The notes under the pieces: generated by a model
What the model saw: the letters and a program-made list of their open reading frames with translations, nothing else
What the model was told of the DNA's origin: nothing
Databases searched by the model: none
Translations under genes and position numbers: made by a program
In this document: positions 33,010-43,495 of the stretch, piece by piece
Layout: every line of letters begins with the position of its first letter
Position numbering within the stretch: the stretch's first letter is position 1
Source of the DNA: Corbicula japonica
Taxonomy: Eukaryota > Mollusca > Bivalvia > Venerida > Cyrenidae
NCBI GenBank assembly: GCA_038501625.1
Contig: JAZAYU010000008.1
Span: 806,001-870,000 of the forward strand
DNA: 64,000 nt
Direction of reading: 5' to 3'

Positions 33010-33700
33010 TACAAACATGCTCAGATCTTCAGCATTTTGCTCAGATCTACCAAATCTGTGGCTCAGATTATCATCAGATGCTTTTTATCCTCTCCCCAGG
33101 CCAGGCAGATCATCTATAAGGGCAATTGTTGTACCATATAATTTGCCCAGGCCACTCAGATGTTTTATTATTGTACAATATTGGTAGCCTAGGTGGCTCA
33201 AATCATCATAAGGTGCTAATCTTGTACCATATTGGCAACCCCAGCAGCTCAGATAATCTTATTAACCATTAAGTGCTTTTGTTGTAGCCTGTTAGCTGCC
33301 CAAGTGTCATATCAACTGTCCAGGCTTTCCAAATCATCTTCAGGTGCTATTGTTGTACTATATTTGCTTCCTCTGCAGATTATATCATCATAAGGCCCTC
33401 TTGATATTGGCTTCCCTGGTGTCTCAGATTATCACAAGGTGGTGTTGTTGGTTCATATTAACATGTTAAGGTGCTTGGGCTCCCCATTTTAAGGTGCTAT
33501 TGTTGTAAAATATTGACTTCCAGGATTGCTAAGATTATCATAAGATAATTGTTGTACCATATTAGGTGCTCAGGCAGCTCGGATTTTTTCAGAACCTTTG
33601 GCTGCCCAGGTTAAGGTGCTATTGTTTCACCATATTGGCTGCTCAGCTGGCTCGGATCATTTTAAGGTGCTATTGTTGTGCCATATTGACTGCATTGTAC
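33010..33700. repeat. Degenerate minisatellite (unit about 50-55 bp)
   Basis: About a dozen diverged copies of a unit containing AAGGTGCTATTGTTGTACC, ATATTGGCTGCCCAGG and GCTCAGATTATCATC. The array abuts an A element at 33710. Not coding: frames are broken in most copies. Confidence 0.6.
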
Positions 33701-33709
33701 ATGTACTTA

Positions 33710-33903
33710 TTATCCCTTTCCTCCATAGACACACCTTTATGGGCAAACAGTTTAGATCCAGATCAGCCAGCACATCCGTGCCATCTGATTAGGATCTAAA
33801 CTGTTTGCCTTTTGATTTGATTTTTTACTTAAATGCTACCCGTGCAGATCCTGATCACACGGGTCGTGCATGCGTAAAAATGCATATATATGGAGGAAAG
33901 GGG
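33710..33903. mobile_element. A element, right module truncated
   Basis: TTATCCCTTTCCTCCATAG to ATATGGAGGAAAGGGG; right hairpin module missing after GCAGATCCTGATCACACG. Confidence 0.65.
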
Positions 33904-33988
33904 TATATTGATAAATTCAGTGTGATGTTACTCTCACCTGTAACTTCAATTTTTTCCAAAATATTTTGATTAGTCTTGCAGCTGGGCT

Positions 33989-34115
33989 CAAGATTATAAA
34001 ACTGAGATTGGTGATAAACCTCAAATATCAAGCATCTGATTGGCTGTTTCCATTTCATCCAATCAGATGCTTGGAATGTGAGACTGGTCTCCATTCTCAG
34101 TTTGATAATCTTGGG
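33989..34115. repeat. B palindrome, diverged
   Basis: GGCTCAAGATTATAAAACTGAG to CAGTTTGATAATCTTGGGC; centre partly lost. Confidence 0.7.
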
Positions 34116-34273
34116 CCTTACCATAATCTTTACATGTACATGTATTGAAATCATGCCATAACTGCATATAAAGAACTCAGTAAGAGTAGGGGTTCTGACT
34201 AATTTGCAGGATATCATTAGCATAAACTAATTTGTTCAGTGCCACTATAAGTGATACCATCTATCATACCTGG

Positions 34274-34417
34274 GCCCAAGATCCTCAAACTAAAGCTGGA
34301 GACCTCAAATCTCAAGCATTTGATTGGCTGAAATGGCGACTGATCACCAATTCAGCCAATCAGATGCTTGAGATAAGAGACTGGTTTCCAAACTCAGGTT
34401 TATTATCTTGGACCCAG
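34274..34417. repeat. B palindrome
   Basis: GGGCCCAAGATCCTCAAAC to TTATTATCTTGGACCC, central GGCGACTGATCACC-like dyad. Confidence 0.75.
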
Positions 34418-34797
34418 TTCACGGAATATGTGATACCGTTAATTGAACATTTTCATATTTTGCCATCAGCTGAAAATCTATTATTCTACAATTTCAACCT
34501 GTTAACTTCTGCTATGATCTTTATAGCACTGCATATGTTCATCAAATTGATGAGTTCTAAAATAAACAGGTAACATGTTTGAACTGCTGATAGTGTTTCA
34601 GTCTGGCTTCAAAGCAGACAGGAGAATTAATAAGAAAATTCCTGTGGTGAAAATTTTCTTTTGTTTAATCATTTTTTTAACACTTTTCTACAGGAAATAA
34701 TCTGGATATGAATAAGAAACATCTTGTCTGTATCTTGATAGCTTAAAAATTATTTTATGAAAATCTTTAAGACAAAAATTGTGGCAAGCCTGTGGTA

Positions 34798-34978
34798 AAC
34801 CCTTTACTCCGTAGATATGACTGAACAGTTCGCTTTAAGATTAATTTTAAATTCAGGTTACATCTGACCAAGAAGCAACAATTGTAGATCTAGATCAAAT
34901 GACACAGAGGGGGCAGCTGATCTGGATCTAAACTGATCACCCATGTGATAAAAGGTGAATATATGGAGGAAAGGGCTA
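34798..34978. mobile_element. A element, left module deleted
   Basis: AAACCCTTTACTCCGTAG, then GAACAGTTCGC directly; right module present; end ATATGGAGGAAAGGGCTAA. Confidence 0.65.
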
Positions 34979-35530
34979 AAATAACAAATCTACAGTATGT
35001 AAATTGTCAAGTGACAAGATGACAAATAGCACATGCTAAAAATATTACTTTACCTCATGGTTGAATGCTTGTAGAAAGCTTGAAATTACACTGGATTTAT
35101 ACACAATGTGGACTATCATCTATTAATTATTCAGGGCTATTTGAGTTCATTATCCCAACAGTGTAAGATGTATACATGTCAGTGGTCAGTATTTGGATGA
35201 AGTTATTGTTCATAAATTAATCATCAGATATTGTGCGTAGTGTTTTCACTTCATTTTGAATAATAGAGAACATGTGTCTGTACTGGATTCATTAAAAGGC
35301 AAGTAAGAGTTAATATTTAACTGTTCACTTCATATATACTTAAGTTAAAGAAATAAGACTTCAAAGAAGTTTTGTTTTTTATATCTCTTTAAGTATACAT
35401 ATATTATATATTGTTAAAGAAATTAGAACCTCGAAATCAGTTGACATGAATTTCATTTCTTGTTTAAAGAAGTTGTGTTTCTAATTTCTTTAGGTACATG
35501 TGTTTCTTATTAGGCAATAGAAAAAAATAT
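34979..35530. other. AT-rich spacer
   Basis: A loose inverted pair around 35415-35500 (AAGAAATTAGAAC / GTTTCTAATTTCTTTA) is the only structure noted. Confidence 0.4.
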
Positions 35531-35531
35531 T

Positions 35532-35734
35532 TTAGATTCTCATCCCCGCCCGCCCCTGTCCAAAACCACCTGCCCCAAAAATATTTATTGGTAAAAAATC
35601 GAAACATATTCTGTTCCGGACAGAACGGGTTTTAGACCATCCCGAAATACCTTAAGGTATTTCGTTAATAAAAAATAAAAATTAAAAAGTGCCCAAACGC
35701 CCATTTTTTTCCCAAAATCCGGATGAGAATCTAA
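35532..35734. repeat. 203-bp TIR element
   Basis: TTAGATTCTCATCC at the left and GGATGAGAATCTAA at the right, 14 bp, exact complements. Inside are a GTTCCGGACAGAAC hairpin and a perfect 22-bp palindrome centred at AATACCTTAAGGTATT. CCCGCCC-rich left side contrasts with AT-rich surroundings. Non-coding MITE-like. Confidence 0.65.
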
Positions 35735-35756
35735 TAATTTATTTTCTCTGGCCTTA

Positions 35757-35935
35757 TATATGCAAACAGTGTAGATCCAGTAGGATCTAATGTGGTCACT
35801 TCTTGGTCAGAAATAAACCAATGAATCAAACAGTAAACAGTGTAAATCCTGATCAGACTGCAGAGATGCGCTGGCTGATCTGGATCTAAACTGTTGGCCT
35901 ATGGATAACAGTGATATCACATGCAGTAAAGGGTA
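35757..35935. mobile_element. A element, left module collapsed
   Basis: GCAAACAGTGTAGATCCAGTAGG, GGTCAGAAATAAACC, CTGATCTGGATCTAAACTG; ends weak. Confidence 0.6.
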
Positions 35936-35954
35936 AAGTGTTTGTAACAGATAC

Positions 35955-36040
35955 TTTCTTACAACATAGCCTACAAAAGGTTATAAAATGTCTAATCTTT
36001 CTTACAACATAGCCTACAAATGGTTATAAAATGTCTAAAA
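35955..36040. repeat. Two-copy 43-bp tandem duplication
   Basis: TTTCTTACAACATAGCCTAC recurs 43 bases later with nearly identical following sequence (one or two differences), so it is recent. Confidence 0.8.
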
Positions 36041-36209
36041 TTATACTCTCATTAACCGACAGCTGATGATTTGATTTTGATGATTGATAGATTTGTGACT
36101 GATCTGTGGTAATTAAATGATCATTTAGTCATTTCACCATGTACATCCTGGCTATGGTTACACTTGTAACAAATAGCATACTCAGTATTATAGCAGATAT
36201 TGAATACTC

Positions 36210-36452
36210 TTAACCCTTTCCTGTATAGATACACCTTTATTGCTAGGGCCAACAGTTTAGATCCACTGATCAGCCGGCACATCTGTACCGTCTGATCAGG
36301 ATCCAAACTGTTCGCTATTTGATTAATTAAGTTATTTATGACCAAAATGCGACCAGTGCAGATCCTGATCAGACGGCAGGGGTATGCTGGCTGATCTGAA
36401 TCTACACTGGTCGCACATGTGTAAAAATGAGTATATATCAAGGAAAGGGTTA
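36210..36452. mobile_element. A element
   Basis: TTAACCCTTTCCTGTATAG to ATCAAGGAAAGGGTTAA; both modules, TTAA at both ends. Confidence 0.8.
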
Positions 36453-36654
36453 ATGTACTGTATATTTCATGTTTTTAAGTAAAAAATCAAAAGATTTATT
36501 ACAGTTTTCTATTTTCGAAAACCACATTTTATGTAATTAATTATTTCAAATGAGCTTTTAAATGTGTGTGTTGGTTGATAAAAAATAAGTACATAAATAA
36601 ATATTATTGAATTCACAATAATAAGAAAAACTTAGTTACCATAAGCTCTAATTA

Positions 36655-36893
36655 ATCCATGTCTCCATATATACGCATTTTTACGCATGTTCAACAAGTG
36701 TAGATCCAGATCAGCCGGCACATCCATGCCATCTGATCAGGATCTGCACTGGTCACATTTTGGTCAGAAATAACCTAACAAATCAAAAAGTGAACAGTTA
36801 AGATCCTGATCAGACGGCACAAATGAGCCGGCTGATCTGGATCCAAACTGTTTGCCCATGCAATAAAGGTGTATCAATGGGGGAAAGGGTTAA
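36655..36893. mobile_element. A element, left TIR eroded
   Basis: CATGTCTCCATATATACGC to AATGGGGGAAAGGGTTAA; modules near consensus. Confidence 0.75.
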
Positions 36894-37150
36894 AGCAATT
36901 AGTTGATTAAACCATCTTATTTTATGCAATAAACTAAGGATGATTGTGTTTACATAACAGTTCAGAGGAGTGTTACAAGTACACTTTGTGGGTGTTGTTG
37001 TCGTGGAGAAATGAAGAATTCACACCCACATTGCTCGGCAATATTTTGTTCACCCACTACATTCTTAACTAAATTTTAAGTTCTCTAAAGAGCAGTTATT
37101 GATCTAACCTGACACGAGCATGTATTTCATTATAAACAGCTAATGAGTAT
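36894..37150. other. No supported feature
   Basis: Short frames occur after an acceptor-like TTTACATAACAG (36960), but none is supported. Confidence 0.4.
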
Positions 37151-37154
37151 ATTG

Positions 37155-37526
37155 TTAATCCTTTACTCATTGGGATACGGCTGTTTTCTATAAGTAAACT
37201 TTGTAGATCCCAATTAGTCTTCTGATCAGGATCTACACTGTTCACTTTTTGATTGATTAGTTTATCTCTGACCAAGAAGCAAACGGTTTCAGTCCTGTGC
37301 CCAAGGTTATAAAACTGAGCATGGAAACCAGTCTCAAATCTCAAGCATCTGATTGGCTGAAATGGCGACCAGTCGCCATTTCAGCCAATCAGATGCTTGA
37401 GATTTGAGACTGGTTTCCAATCTCAGCTTTATAACCTCCAGTCCTGATCAGATGGCATGCAGTCTGCTGATCTGAACCTACACTGTTCACACTTGCCATA
37501 AAGTCCGTATACATGAGTACAGGGTT
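37155..37526. mobile_element. A element split by a B palindrome with 8-bp duplication
   Basis: TTAATCCTTTACTCATTGGG; left module eroded; the right module is interrupted at CAGTCCTG by B (37298-37438) and resumes as CAGTCCTGATCAGATGGCATG. Right end GAGTACAGGGTTAA. Confidence 0.75.
37298..37438. repeat. B palindrome with CAGTCCTG target duplication
   Basis: CAGTCCTG at 37290-37297 and 37439-37446 flanks the insert; removing B and one copy restores the A sequence. Clear evidence of transposition, with 8 bp as in hAT-type elements. The left end keeps TGCCCAAGG; the right end is trimmed to AACCTC. Confidence 0.85.
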
Positions 37527-37738
37527 AAAGTATAAGTGAAATTTACGATAGGAAATTTGGAAACTAACTAACTAAAATTCACAAATTTGATATCCTGAAG
37601 TTTTAGTTTAACACTTAATGAGGGATGTTCAGAAATTCTGCTTCCAAAACACACTAAAGAGCAACCCACAAACTAGTCTTTGTGATATTGCCAAACGACT
37701 GGCATCGATGGTGAAATACCTTATGAAAATGCCTGCTG

Positions 37739-38062
37739 AACCCTTTCCTTCATATACAAGCATTTTAACGGATGTGTGACCAGTGTAAGTCCAGATCAGC
37801 TGGCACATCTGTCAAAATGTCGAAACAAATGAAGATAACGTTTTTTACACAAGGTAGGGGTGATGATGAAAAGCGAGAGAGCGAGCGAGACAGTAAGAAA
37901 GAGATAGAAAAAAGAAAATTGCAACAGAAAGAGTATTTTATTTAAAATAAAAGGACAAGTGTACTTTCTGTAAGGGCGAGTGCACTTACTCATTCACTCG
38001 ACCTGCAGGGCGAGTGGGTAAAAAAATTTTTATACAGCTCTGATGTGATATGGTGTATAGGG
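37739..38062. mobile_element. A element left half replaced by foreign sequence
   Basis: CCCTTTCCTTCATATACAAGC...GATCAGCTGGCACATCTGT, then about 220 bp unrelated to A (37818-38040) and an A-like end GTGTATAGGGTTAA. The foreign part contains a 43-codon frame, MSKQMKITFFTQGRGDDEKR..., rich in charged residues, and a GGCGAGTG...CTCGACC inverted motif. Confidence 0.5.
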
Positions 38063-38182
38063 TTAATTGTTTCTTAACCGCCAGGTGACAAGATATAGGA
38101 CTAATTTTATAAACCAAAACATAAAGTTAGGGAAGAAATACTGTTCACAACAAGACTATAACTGCTCAAAAGTGATATCCTT

Positions 38183-38421
38183 AACCCTTTCCTCCATATA
38201 AACACATTTTTACGCATGTGTGACCATTGTAGATCCAGATCAGCCGGCACATCCATGATGTCTGATCAGGATCTGCACTGGTCGCATTTTGGTCAGAGAT
38301 AACCTAAGAAATCAAAAAGCAAACAGTTTAGATCCTGATCAGATGGCATGGATGTGCCTGCTGATCTGGATCTAAATTGTTCGCCCTAGCGATTAAGGTG
38401 TATCTATGGAGGAAAGGGTTA
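38183..38421. mobile_element. A element, intact with TTAA both ends
   Basis: TTAACCCTTTCCTCCATATAAACAC to TCTATGGAGGAAAGGGTTAA with both modules. Its right TTAA abuts the end of the minus-strand frame 38417-38556. Confidence 0.85.
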
Positions 38422-38556
38422 AGTAACATTTGCCTTGACTGTACCAAAGTCTTTGTCAGACACTGCAAGCAGATACCAGCCACCTAGGTTCTGCACATAC
38501 TCTACCTTCAACGTAAAACTTACACCTCTCAACAGTTGTTACCAATATGCAAGACC
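38417..38556 (-). CDS. Candidate minus-strand exon or remnant
   Basis: The minus frame reads RGVSFTLKVEYVQNLGGWYL then LAVSDKDFGTVKANVT, stopping at a TAA formed by the TTAA beside an A element (38418-38421). A possible acceptor is GTTGAG just upstream; further upstream the same frame has a stop (TAA, after AGLAYW). It may be a terminal exon or an eroded one into which the A element inserted at a pre-existing TTAA. Family not identified. Confidence 0.3.
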
Positions 38557-38629
38557 AGCTTCATATTCAGCTGCAATGTTTCAAATCTTCCAGCTAAATT
38601 ATTTGTTTTTATATCTTTATTTCATTTAA

Positions 38630-39611
38630 TCTGCAACTAGGTAAATGCCAATGTAGGAAACTTCAAGACTGTTTATTGCTAAGTTCTCCTGAATTTCTAA
38701 ACCACCATGTACAAGTCTTGACTGAAATGTTCAATACATTTTACTAGATTTTAGCAAATAATTCTGTTGCTTAGGAACTCACAGGTTTATTGGTTGACTT
38801 GAAATTTTACCTATAGTCATGATGAGCAGGTCAAGAAACTTTTTATAAATCAAAGCACTGAAAGCGTTGAAAAACTATCACACCGGTTGAAAGTGTAGTC
38901 CCACTAATATAAAATATTAGTAAAAGTGTTTGACCTTGAATTTCATGGTCACGTAGATAGGTGACAAACATTGATTCCTCTCTTGATAATTGAAAGTTCT
39001 TTAAAAAGGACAAGATATTGTTGTCAGGATCATTATACTCATATGGGCATTCAAAATAATGTTTTGTGTTGTTTAGTTTTTGTGAATTTATGTAAATAGA
39101 ATTTTAGGGAATTTATAAACAAAACTGCCTGGTAACCAATAGGTAGCCAATCTTGAAGATGTAATTAATAAAGTGGAACTAATTGTTCATGAAACAAGAA
39201 ACAAGCAGTTTCACACTTAATCAGTTTAATCGTAAGTTTTCTCCAAAACAGAATTATTTTGTTGCTGTATATCTATGAAGATGTGTACACATTATACAAC
39301 ATTTTGGAAGATCAGAATGAAATGACCAATAGAAATACTACAAATATCAGTGCTATGTATGGATTATCTGCTTTTTTACCGAAACAAGGGGTGTCTTAGT
39401 TCTAATTTGCCGAAATTTATCCTACAACGTTTTAGAATGACGTTCTTTTTATAATTAAAAGCAATGATTTGTGTTACAATATGTTAAATATATACAAGAA
39501 GTGTTTTCATTGCGTATATGTCAAGATGTATACCATGTCATCATTTGAAAACCCTCATCATGTTACAATAAAGCACAGTGCAAATAATTGATATTCAGTT
39601 ATTAATAGGTA
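38630..39611. repeat. Left part of an old duplication (paralog near 54410-55245)
   Basis: Shares GCAACTAGGTAAATGC with 54408-54423 and, more clearly from about 39110, phrases such as TTGAAGATGTAATT and CAAACAAGCAGTTT-like text with 54960-55100. It continues across the Tigger-like insertion at 45591. Confidence 0.5.
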
Positions 39612-39852
39612 CACTGCAACTTCATTGTATTGCAGACCTCGGGGTCCAAGCCTGCCAACCGCAATATAAACGGAGCGCGATATAAGTAAATAATCGCGCT
39701 AAAACAATGAGAATCCGTTTGTTTTTGTTGTCAGATGCATGATGTTGCGTAATTAACATGCCGTGAAATCTACGGGTACATCAGGGAGTACGTTCCGTGC
39801 TGGAAAAATGTTTTATAACAACTATTTATATAATTTATTATATTAAGAGTTA

Positions 39853-41506
39853 TTTTTGTGTCGCCTGCGATAGCAGGTAGACACATAGGGATCCTATTGT
39901 CCGTCGTCGTCGTCGTCCGGTAGTCCCCCAACTTTAACCTGAAACTTAATGTTGCCTATAACTTTGAAAGTACTTGTCCTATTCACTTCATACTTGGAAT
40001 ATATCATCAGCACGAACAATGCCATCTGTGACGACAAGAATGATAACTCCAGTTTCAATATTTTTTGAGTTATGCCCCTTTCAAATGCAACTTTAACCTG
40101 AAACTTAATGTTGCCTATAACTTTGAAAGTACTTTTCCTATTCACTTCATACTTGAAATATATCATCAGCACGAACAATGCCATCTGTGACGACAAGAAT
40201 GAAAACTCCAGTTTCAATATTTTTTCAGTTATGCCCCTTTCAAATGCAACTTTAACCTGAAACTTAATGTTGCCTATAACTTTGAAAGTACTTGTCCTAT
40301 TCACTTCATACTTGGAATATATCATCAGCATGAACAGTGCCATCTGTGACGACAAGAATGATAACTCCAGTTTCAATATTTTTTGAGTTATGCCCCTTTC
40401 AAATGCAACTTTAACCTGAAACTTAATGTTGCCTATAACTTTGAAAGTACTTGTCCTATTCACTTCATACTTGGAATATATCATCAGCATGAACAGTGCC
40501 ATCTGTGACGACAAGAATGATAACTCCAGTTTTAATAATTTTTGAGTTATGCCCCTTTCAAATGCAACTTTAACCTGAAACTTAATGTTGCCTATAACTT
40601 CGAAAGTACTTGTCCTATTCACTTCATACTTGGAATATATCATCAACATGAACAATGCCATCTGTGACGACAAGAATGATAACTCCAGTTTCAATATTTT
40701 TTCAGTTATGCCCCTTTCAAATGCAACTTTAACCTGAAACTTAATGTTGCCTATAACTTTGAAAGTACTTGTCCTATTCACTTCATACTTGGAATATATC
40801 ATCAGCATGAACAGTGCCATCTGTGACGACAAGAATGATAACTCCAGTTTCAATATTTTTTTACTTATGCCCCTTTCAAATGCAACTTTAACATGAAACT
40901 TAATGTTGCCTATAACTTTGAAAGTACTTGTCCTATTCACTTCGTACTTGGAATATATCATCAGCACTAACAATGCCATCTGTGACGACAAGAATGATAA
41001 CTCCAGTTTCAATATTTTTTTACTTATGCCCCTTTCAAATGCAACTTTAACATGAAACTTAATGTTGCCTATAACTTTGAAAGTACTTGTCCTATTCACT
41101 TCGTACTTGGAATATATCATCAGCACTAACAATGCCATCTGTGATGACAAGAATGATAACTCCAGTTTCAATATTTTATGAGTAATATCCCTTTCAAATG
41201 CAACTTTAACATGAAACTTAGTGTTGCCTGTAAAATGGAAATTACTTCTTCAATTAATTCACTTAATACTTTGAATAACTCATCTGCATTTACAAAACAA
41301 TTTTTGAAAATGATAACTCCGGTTTCACCATTATTTTAGTTATTCCCCTTTTAAATGTAATTTAGATGACACATGTGTTCTGTTGTGTAGTATTGAAATC
41401 AACTTCAATAAAATATTTTTATTATATATGATTAAACATAGGCCCAAATTTCAACGTTTTCCAAGCAGGCGACACATGTGTTCCGCGGAACACAACATTC
41501 TAGTTA
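39853..41506. mobile_element. Pearl/Helentron-like element with 159-bp tandem core
   Basis: 5' hairpin TGTGTCGCCTGCGATAGCAGG and CGTCGTCGTCGTC, eight core units, then a diverged ninth. The 3' side has GCAGGCGACAC (reverse complement of the 5' start), the 16-bp palindrome GTGTTCCGCGGAACAC, and AACATTCTAGTT. This layout, subterminal inverted repeats plus a hairpin and CTAG, is Helitron/Helentron-like. Non-autonomous. Confidence 0.8.
39928..41200. repeat. 159-bp tandem array, eight units
   Basis: GCAACTTTAAC starts at 40087, 40246, 40405, 40564, 40723, 40882, 41041 and 41200, exactly 159 apart. Because 159 is divisible by 3 and each unit lacks a stop in one minus frame, a 425-codon frame (39894-41171) spans the array. 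It encodes 53-residue repeats (SKYEVNRTSTFKVIGNIKF) and is best read as a by-product of the repeat. Confidence 0.9.
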
Positions 41507-41867
41507 ATAAAAAGAAATAAATAAATGTAAAAAAAATGTTAGTTCGTGGTCGTCCACCGTTGACCATGAGCAGGTAATGTAAAACAAGAAATATCTTTTA
41601 AAAAGATAAACGGCGTTGATGGAAAAGATTTTTATATATAAGAAAGAAAGAAATAAAGACCGTGAAAAAATTTCGTCTGGTGATAATACGTCGATTAAAG
41701 AAGACTGTCTAACATTAACTGTACATTCAGTTTCAATAAAATACCTCTTGTAGAGTTAGCACTAATGATGAATAAATGTCATTAAAATACAATAAATGAA
41801 AATAATAACAACTTGTCACAAGAGCGAAATCTACCAACTTTTACGTAAATTAACTTTAAAAGAAAGT

Positions 41868-41938
41868 GTCCCTCCCGAGGATTGAACCCGGGGCCTCCGC
41901 TTGAGAGGCGAGTGTGATAACCACTACACCAAGGCGTT
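41868..41938 (-). tRNA. tRNA-Glu(CTC)-like sequence, acceptor stem broken
   Basis: The minus strand has an exact A box TGGTGTAGTGG, an anticodon loop CTCTCAA (anticodon CTC), a T arm with GGGTTCAATCC (B box) and a TTTCTTTT tract downstream. D, anticodon and T arms pair well. The 7-bp acceptor stem (AACGCCT / GAGGGAC) pairs in only about three positions, so this is likelier a tRNA pseudogene or SINE head than a working tRNA. Confidence 0.5.
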
Positions 41939-41939
41939 T

Positions 41940-42726
41940 TGAATATCTGGATTTGAAATTAACAATCAGTATCAAAGGAACTAGAAAGGAACCAGTAAGA
42001 ACCAGAAATATCTGCACTTCTCTGTCGTTTTACACTGTGTATTGTACTCGGGTGTTTACCTGACACCTTTGAATATTCCATATAAAATCGTATTTTAGCC
42101 ATCAATTGACTTAATTGGTTATTTATACCATAAATATCTTTTTCTCCAATACAATTAACGCTTTTTAAAACGAAAATTCCCGAACATACAGCGCCAGGAA
42201 AATACTTACACACAATATAAAAATCGTTAACGGTAATCATTAACAAGACCCACTAATAACCAATCAAAATAATCTATTTGATTTTCCCGCTGCATAATAA
42301 ATTTTATTTACAATATTTCATTGGTCGAAAAACTAGGTCAAAAGTGAGCTTAGACAGCTAACGCCGAAAAAAGCAAACTGTTATCTGTTGTCTGTTATGG
42401 TTAGCAGCTTGAATTAATTGTCGCAAATTTGCTGTTTGTCACGCGAACGAAATGCTACCAGTACTGTATCGGCTTGGTGTTTTCGCACCTATTGTTCGTC
42501 ACAAAGGGGGTTTCATGTCAAATCAGAAGCAACAGCATTGTAAAATTGTAGCTGTTGGCGATCTTTTAAATCGCGTCTTAAATCCCTGCATGCAAAATGT
42601 AATAAACAACCATCACGATAATGACATAATACGACATGAAAAAAGTGTGCATTACGTGAATTTGTCGCCAACGTCGATTTAATCATTTGGTCTTTTTTTA
42701 CCACCCATGAAGAATGAACAAACATA
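41940..42726. other. Internal part of the Tigger-like element
   Basis: Frames at 41959-42246 (-, 95 codons), 42452-42682 (+, 76) and 42513-42767 (-, 84) have no recognised domain. The CpG content is higher than in the flanks. Confidence 0.35.
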
Positions 42727-43177
42727 TTATTATGATGTAGATTTTCCATCATTTTGTATTTCATCATAATGAATAATTTAGTATTTAATATTGAAAATCA
42801 AATTATAACATGCTTAGTATCAAACTGTTTCTTATTCTAAAAGCAATTCATATGTGATACTTAAAATGTACACTTAGGAAATTAATAACAATTTCTTGTA
42901 AAAAATACTTATTTTGTAAATTCTTAATAAGAAATATTCTTATTACTCTTCATGATTTTTGACAGTAATTTAAGTGATGTAAATTGAGAACCTGAAGCCA
43001 GACTTGATGATTGATATCTGATTAATATATTTTATTTCCTTTGAATTGTAAGGAACTATCATCTGTTATCAATCTGACGCTTTTATCACATATTGTTTAA
43101 ATGTGCTTTAGGTCTTACTTTTCTTAATCTACCAAAATCTCAATTGTTAAGTTGTAAATGTCAATTTTTGAAAAAGG

Positions 43178-43185
43178 TATATAAA
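43178..43185 (+). promoter_or_regulatory. LTR TATA box TATATAAA
   Basis: Core promoter candidate in the 5' LTR, about 260 bases before the LTR's AATAAA. Repeated in the 3' LTR at 45062-45069. Confidence 0.6.
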
Positions 43186-43214
43186 CAGAATTTTCTAGGA
43201 TAACATTAACAAAT

Positions 43215-43495
43215 ACTTTGTGAACCAAAAAACAAAAACTTTGTGAATGAATTAAGAACTACTTTGTGAATCAAGGAACTTAAACTTTGTGACTAAATTA
43301 AATGATACTTTGTGAAGTGTTCAAAAGGACTTTGTGAACTTTAAAAAGCAAATTGAACCTTAAATCTTCAGACTTTATTACTTTGTGAATCAAAAATTAT
43401 TAGTTGTAAAATTGTTATTGTGGATTTATTTTATAAACCGCAAATAAAAGCTTAGAAACCTTAAAAGACTTTGTGTAGAAAAACTACTCTGTGTA
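43215..43495 (+). repeat. Periodic ACTTTGTGAA motif array in the LTR
   Basis: ACTTTGTGAA or close variants start at 43215, 43238, 43261, 43284, 43307, 43329, 43380, 43468 and 43486. The first five are exactly 23 bases apart, the next 22, while the bases between motifs have diverged. The array begins about 30 bases after the TATA box, so it should be in the transcript. The same array is in the 3' LTR (offset +1884). Confidence 0.85.

Noticed and set aside
39894..41171. 425-codon minus-strand frame as a novel repetitive protein
   Set aside because: It coincides with a 159-bp tandem array inside a pearl-like element; the period divisible by 3 explains the open frame.
42452..42767. Overlapping frames left of the LTR element as a Tigger transposase
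   Set aside because: No DDE, helix-turn-helix or CENP-B-like motif visible in either strand.
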